Shown one piece after another: positions 60,140-64,000 of a stretch of DNA of 64,000 bases. This DNA comes from Stenocarpella maydis (Eukaryota > Ascomycota > Sordariomycetes > Diaporthales > Diaporthaceae): the NCBI GenBank assembly GCA_002270565.1, contig NQMI01000072.1, positions 9,664-73,663 of the forward strand, given 5' to 3'. Numbering within the stretch: the stretch's first letter is position 1; every line of letters starts with the position of its first letter. Both the position numbers and the translations under genes were made by a program. The notes under the pieces were generated by a model, which was not told where the DNA came from, did not search any database, and saw only the letters and a list, made by a program, of their open reading frames with translations.

Positions 60140-61603
60140 TCAGACCGATGGCTGCGAAACCGGATCCTCCTCAGCCTCGTCGATGCTCGTCTTGAACCCC
60201 CTCTCCCTCCCCCTCTCCTCCAGCGCCCTCCCCAGCGCCGCGAACCCGGGGTCGTCCCCGGGGAAGTTGTTGGTGCTGAGCTCCAGCTCCCTCAGCTCAG
60301 GGAGCGCCCCGCGCTCGAGCGCCGCCGCCAGCGCGAGAGTGTTGTCCCTGTGCAGATTGCAGCCCGTCATCCGGAGGCTCTCGAGCCTGCTGCCGGCGGC
60401 GCCGTCCGCCGCCAGCGCCGCGATCAGCAGCGCCGCGCCCCGGGAGCCCAGCAGGCTGTCGTTGAGGTTGAGGGACCGCAGGGCCGGCCAGCCGGCCACG
60501 GCGGCCGCGAGGGCCCTGTGCTCGGAGCCCCGGCTCGTGAAGATGTTGTCATTGAGGTCGAGGTCCTCGATGGCGTGCAGGCGCGCCAGGCCCTCCGACA
60601 ACAGGAGGTCCATCCCCTCGCGGCGGACGCCGTTGGTACCGAAGTGGAGGGTCCGCAGGCCCGGGTGCGCCGCGAGGGCGGCCGCCCACTCTGCCATGCC
60701 AAAGAGCGGCTTATCATCATCCTGGACGTAGCGGTTGCGGTCGCTCAGCAGGGCCTGCAGGGGCGGGGCGGCGCCGCCGGGCACGCTGGCTTTGTTCCTG
60801 GAGAGCTCGACGAGCGCCTTTGCGAGGTTGACGCCGGTCTCGGGGCCGATGCCCATGTTGTTGATGTTGAACTCCCGCAGCGGTGTGTGGCTCCGCACCA
60901 GGCGCAGAAAGGGCCACTCGACCTCCGGGCCGAAGGCGTTGTCCTCGAGATTGATGGACTCGAGGTTGGGGAGCTCGAGGCAGGCCGAAACGAGGGCGTC
61001 CATGGCAGGGGCTATCTCGGTTTGCCCGCGCGAGGCGAAGCAGTTGGAGAAGTCGGCGCGGCGAAGCCTCTTCTTGGACCGCAGTGCCACTGCTAGGGGA
61101 TAAGCAGCCCATATGCCTATCGAGGCCCCGTTGAAGGAGATCTCTTCTAGGAGGGGGAGGTGCTCGATGGCGATGATATAGGGGCGGATCTGCTCTGGAG
61201 TGTCGAGCTTGACGACGACATCTTTGCCGAGGGTGAACTTGCGGATATGGTAGAGGCTGCCAAACGTGTTGAAGAACAAGGCCACCTGGGATGCGTCGGC
61301 GGGATGGAAGATGAACTTGTCCAGGGTGAAGGCAATCGGCTCGCCAAGCGGGCGAGTCGCCAGGCTCATCAATTCGGCGCGGAGCCTGCTTCCCAGGCTA
61401 TGGCATGTGCAGTCATGTGAGCACCTGGCTCTCCCTAACGTCCTGCCTAGGGGGCACTGGTTTGCACTGAGCTTCTTCACACGAGCGTCGAGGATTCCAC
61501 GAGTGCGCCTTGCAGCCGAGGGCCTGGGCCTGGGCCTGGGCCTGGCCGCAGCTGCGGGCTCGGACGAGCGGGCGTTGGGACCTGAGGAACCAGTGTCGAC
61601 CAT
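60140..61603 (-). CDS. RanGAP-like leucine-rich-repeat protein
   Basis: Single-exon gene, 487 aa. From residue about 120 the order of segments follows Ran GTPase-activating protein (yeast/fission yeast Rna1). These include VVKLDTPEQIRPYI, LLEEISFNGASIGI, RRADFSNCFASRGQTEI, LESINLEDNAFGPE, INNMGIGPETGVNLAKALVE, GLRTLHFGTNGVRREGMDLL, LDLNDNIFTSRG and LNLNDSLLGSRGA. R192 aligns with the catalytic arginine (R74 in S. pombe Rna1, FTGR), and the asparagines at 248-249 fit the conserved HNNGLGP. The role of RanGAP is to stimulate GTP hydrolysis by Ran for nuclear transport. Oddities: an extra N-terminus of about 100 residues with RPRPRPRP (21-28), no long acidic C-terminal tail, and strong GC bias. 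It may be a diverged paralogue rather than the essential RanGAP. Confidence 0.75.
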   Translation of the reverse strand: MVDTGSSGPNARSSEPAAAARPRPRPRPSAARRTRGILDARVKKLSANQCPLGRTLGRARCSHDCTCHSLGSRLRAELMSLATRPLGEPIAFTLDKFIFHPADASQVALFFNTFGSLYHIRKFTLGKDVVVKLDTPEQIRPYIIAIEHLPLLEEISFNGASIGIWAAYPLAVALRSKKRLRRADFSNCFASRGQTEIAPAMDALVSACLELPNLESINLEDNAFGPEVEWPFLRLVRSHTPLREFNINNMGIGPETGVNLAKALVELSRNKASVPGGAAPPLQALLSDRNRYVQDDDKPLFGMAEWAAALAAHPGLRTLHFGTNGVRREGMDLLLSEGLARLHAIEDLDLNDNIFTSRGSEHRALAAAVAGWPALRSLNLNDSLLGSRGAALLIAALAADGAAGSRLESLRMTGCNLHRDNTLALAAALERGALPELRELELSTNNFPGDDPGFAALGRALEERGRERGFKTSIDEAEEDPVSQPSV

Positions 61604-62781
61604 CGTTGGATATGGGAAATGTAGTGTTGTTGGGTAACGAGTGCGTATTGCAGATTATGCAGAGTGTCACGTCAAGTCAAATGAAGACAAATGAAGAATA
61701 GTAGATCTGAAAATGGTATTGCTCTGGGCTTATGGGGACAAAACCAATAAGGCATCGAGAGGCCGGAGCACGATTTAGTACCGGGTTGTTCCTCATGGTG
61801 CCTTCTACCAAGGTGTCGGGTTGATCTGAAGATAGGTCCCGCGCAGACAAAGATGAGGCTGACAATGTTTTATAGGCAATATGTCGAAATTTTGCTGGCT
61901 GAAAGGGCTTTGAGGCGGCGTGTCAATTGGTCTTGGTGTCCATACAGCGTCTTGAAGAAACGCACAATGTCGTTGACGACGACAGTAATTCTGAAGCTCA
62001 GAGATCGGGCCAGGTATGCGAGCCGTTGAAGCTTTCTGCTAAGAAAATTCATCGAGGGTATTGGTCTCCGAGGCAAGGCACTCAAACAGACCCAATTGCT
62101 ACGGGCTGAGCCGGAGCAAGGTGGATGAAAGAGCACGGCGGGCAGCAGAGCACGCACATTTCCGTGGGTTTCAAGGATACTTTGTATTCTATTCTGAGAA
62201 TGAGTCAGGCTCCCACCCAACTCTTTACAGGCCTCCGAAGTTGTACGTAGACTGAGGAGGCTGTTGTGGACATTTGCGGTAGTTAGACTGTTGCGCGTCC
62301 CCGGGAAACTGCTGGGCCGAGGCAACGTTATGGTGGACCTGACTTGAGATATGGTCCAAAATTATCTCAACCCAGTTCAAGTCCTGATCCTTTAGACTAT
62401 AACCCTCATCACCTCGGCTAACGTGAGTTCCGAAGAGCCAAATAAAGGAACCATCAGGGTCTTCTAGTTCCAAGGCCTTTTGTATTGTTTTGCTTGACGC
62501 CTGGGGGGGGGGTGGCTGATGATATATACGAGTGGCTTCGACTGGTTTGGCTCTTGGCGGACTGTTGGACGTTTAGCCGCACAAATTGAATCAACCTCCG
62601 GGCAGCGGAGCCTCAGTGGCCTGAAGCAGGTTTGCCCTGCTGCATTCTCTGGTTTGGCGACAGTCGAATATTCGGTAGGTGGTAGGTGTCAACAGGACGG
62701 AGATATCGAAGAACACTGTCAGCACGGGCAAGCACACGCTGCCCGTTGCAGTATCGCCTTTCCAACACTAGTCTGTGGCCA
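61604..62781. other. Intergenic, no secure gene
   Basis: 1.2 kb between the RanGAP-like start and the 3' end of the COG5-like gene. Two overlapping minus-strand frames (61870-62325 and 62225-62473) look mildly protein-like but match nothing known. They may be a degraded gene. Confidence 0.4.
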
Positions 62782-64000
62782 TCAACGTCCCAGGTTCCCT
62801 GTTACGCTGCCCACCATAACGGCGACCTCGCGGTCCCAGCCCGCGGCCCTCTCGCTCTTTGTCTTTGCCATGGCACTAGGCGGTTGGCTGCCGCGTATCA
62901 CACACTCCCGAATAGCGGCCGCAACGTTGTCCTTGTTTGTCCTCAGTGTCCTCGCGGACACGCCACCCCGGTTGATGATCTCCTGGACACGGGACGACAG
63001 GGCGCCGGCCATTGTGCGCCAGAAATAGCTGGGCAGCGAGCCGGTTTCGAGGTAGGCCAGCAGGGGGTGGAGGAGGTTGCCGTGGCCCTTGTCGGTGCCG
63101 GTGCCCGGCGGCAGCAGTGGGTGTGCCGGGGCCTTTGTGGCATCCAGGACCATCTCAAGCGCGACGATATTCTGGCATCGGGCGGCGACCTCGGCCAGGG
63201 TGCGCTCCAGCCTGGGCAGGGCAGCGAGGGCGTCGCGGAGGGTGGATGTGCTGCTCTGCAGCTGCGTACGCAGGTAGGCCTCGAGGGCTCGCAGCATCAA
63301 GAGGGGCGACCACTTCTGGCCCTTTTCGAGGGTGGTCGGAGAGAGGAGGTAGAGGGTTGTGAGTGCAGATACAGTCCTGGCCTTTGTCTCCTCAGACTGG
63401 GCGAATGTGGAGGAGCCCGAGGCGGACCCCATTGAGAACTCGCGTATTATCCTCTCGCTGGTCTCCCTGACGGCCGTCTCGATCGGCTGGGTGACATTGT
63501 CCTGCAGGGAGCGGATGCTGTCGACCCTGTCGAGGCCCTGGCCCTCGTCACCGGAGCCCTTGTGCTCGAGGATCTCGCGCAGGGACAGCATGGTGTGAGC
63601 GCAGCGTACCAGGGTCCTGTGGTCCTCCTTCTTGGTGCCCGGTGCCAGCTCGGCGTGCTGTATCTCGAGCTGGCGGCCGAGCTGCAGGCAGCGGCCGACG
63701 GCGCGTCCCAGCCTCAGGGTCTCCCACAGACGGCTGGCGACCTGCCTGACCTCGTCTGCCTCTGCGTGTTTCTGGATGACCTCCTTCTCGAGCTGCCTGT
63801 AGCTGTCGTTGAGGCTCCTGACCTGGCCGTCGAGCTCCCGGACGATCCTCCCGCTGGCCTCGGTCTGGTCCTTTGTGTGTGTGAGCAGGGGCAGGGCGGA
63901 GCGGGTGGTGAGGAGGTCGATGTGGGAGTCGATCTCCTGGATGTCGAAGAGGACGCGGGACAGTGGTGTCGAGAGGTCGAGGGGGGTATCGTTGGCGTTG
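62782..64000 (-). CDS. cog5: COG complex subunit 5 (partial)
   Basis: 3' part of a gene whose start lies beyond 64000; 406 codons plus a stop are open here without an intron. COG5 belongs to lobe B of the conserved oligomeric Golgi complex, a peripheral membrane tether for retrograde vesicle traffic within the Golgi. At the window edge the translation reads NDTPLDLSTPLSRVLFD, then QEIDSHIDLLTTRSALPLL, the conserved COG5 N-terminal region. A heptad-rich helical stretch follows (REL...SLNDSYRQLEKEV). The C-terminal half includes LYLLSPTTLEKGQKWSPLLM, PSYFWRTMAGALSSRVQEII and RGGVSARTLRTNKDNVAAAI. A housekeeping gene, and the first clearly essential one in the window. Only a short N-terminal piece is missing. 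Confidence 0.85.
   Translation of the reverse strand, partial: NANDTPLDLSTPLSRVLFDIQEIDSHIDLLTTRSALPLLTHTKDQTEASGRIVRELDGQVRSLNDSYRQLEKEVIQKHAEADEVRQVASRLWETLRLGRAVGRCLQLGRQLEIQHAELAPGTKKEDHRTLVRCAHTMLSLREILEHKGSGDEGQGLDRVDSIRSLQDNVTQPIETAVRETSERIIREFSMGSASGSSTFAQSEETKARTVSALTTLYLLSPTTLEKGQKWSPLLMLRALEAYLRTQLQSSTSTLRDALAALPRLERTLAEVAARCQNIVALEMVLDATKAPAHPLLPPGTGTDKGHGNLLHPLLAYLETGSLPSYFWRTMAGALSSRVQEIINRGGVSARTLRTNKDNVAAAIRECVIRGSQPPSAMAKTKSERAAGWDREVAVMVGSVTGNLGR

Noticed and set aside
60350..61096. Plus-strand frame (248 codons) opposite the RanGAP-like gene
   Set aside because: Biased composition and no domain; the minus strand matches RanGAP segment by segment.
62686..63435. Plus-strand frame opposite COG5
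   Set aside because: Antisense shadow; COG5 signature motifs are on the minus strand.

Overview
The window is genomic DNA of a filamentous ascomycete (Pezizomycotina). The grounds are short (about 50-110 bp) spliceosomal introns in most genes, fungus-specific families (UstYa-like DUF3328, PTH11-type rhodopsin-fold receptor, CE12 and GH28 pectinases), and alternation of gene islands near 50% GC with very AT-rich, TpA-rich blocks almost free of CG. The AT blocks look like transposons inactivated by repeat-induced point mutation (RIP). No species can be named from the sequence alone.

Layout. 1-6590: AT-rich repeat block. 6590-11700: small gene island with a UstYa-like oxidase gene (+) and a 2-oxoglutarate/Fe(II) oxygenase gene (-), tail to tail. 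11700-18170: AT-rich block with a decayed Copia retrotransposon and a 50-N assembly gap. 18170-22330: MCT-type MFS transporter (-) and a dead MFS fragment. 22330-25610: AT-rich block with transposase-like remnants and a (TTAGGG)3 tract. 25610-33570: CocE/NonD hydrolase pseudogene (+), type-B carboxylesterase (-), secreted GMC oxidoreductase (+). 33770-39660: ACS-family MFS transporter, aldo/keto reductase and an HSL-type alpha/beta hydrolase, all on -. 40559-40646: intron-containing tRNA gene. 41797-44781: rhamnogalacturonan acetylesterase (+) and rhamnogalacturonan hydrolase (-), tail to tail. 47161-48415: decayed gene with a Pro/Thr linker and a 10-cysteine C-terminal domain. 51110-52916: seven-TM fungal rhodopsin-domain protein (-). 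52917-60139: 7.2 kb without a recognisable gene. 60140-61603: RanGAP-like leucine-rich-repeat protein (-). 62782-64000: 3' part of a COG5-like Golgi tethering subunit (-), running off the window.

How the genes may work together. The clearest functional pair is the CE12 esterase plus the GH28 hydrolase: the esterase deacetylates rhamnogalacturonan I so the hydrolase can cut its backbone. The GMC oxidase, esterases, aldo/keto reductase and two MFS transporters fit a saprotrophic or plant-associated accessory region, but no single pathway can be read from them. The UstYa-like gene plus the 2OG oxygenase, isolated between two RIP blocks, is the most plausible remnant or minimal form of a specialised-metabolite module. 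No precursor peptide or core synthase was found beside it.

Spliced models were built by hand from GT/AG (twice GC/AG) sites and reading-frame continuity. Each multi-exon model gives one uninterrupted frame.
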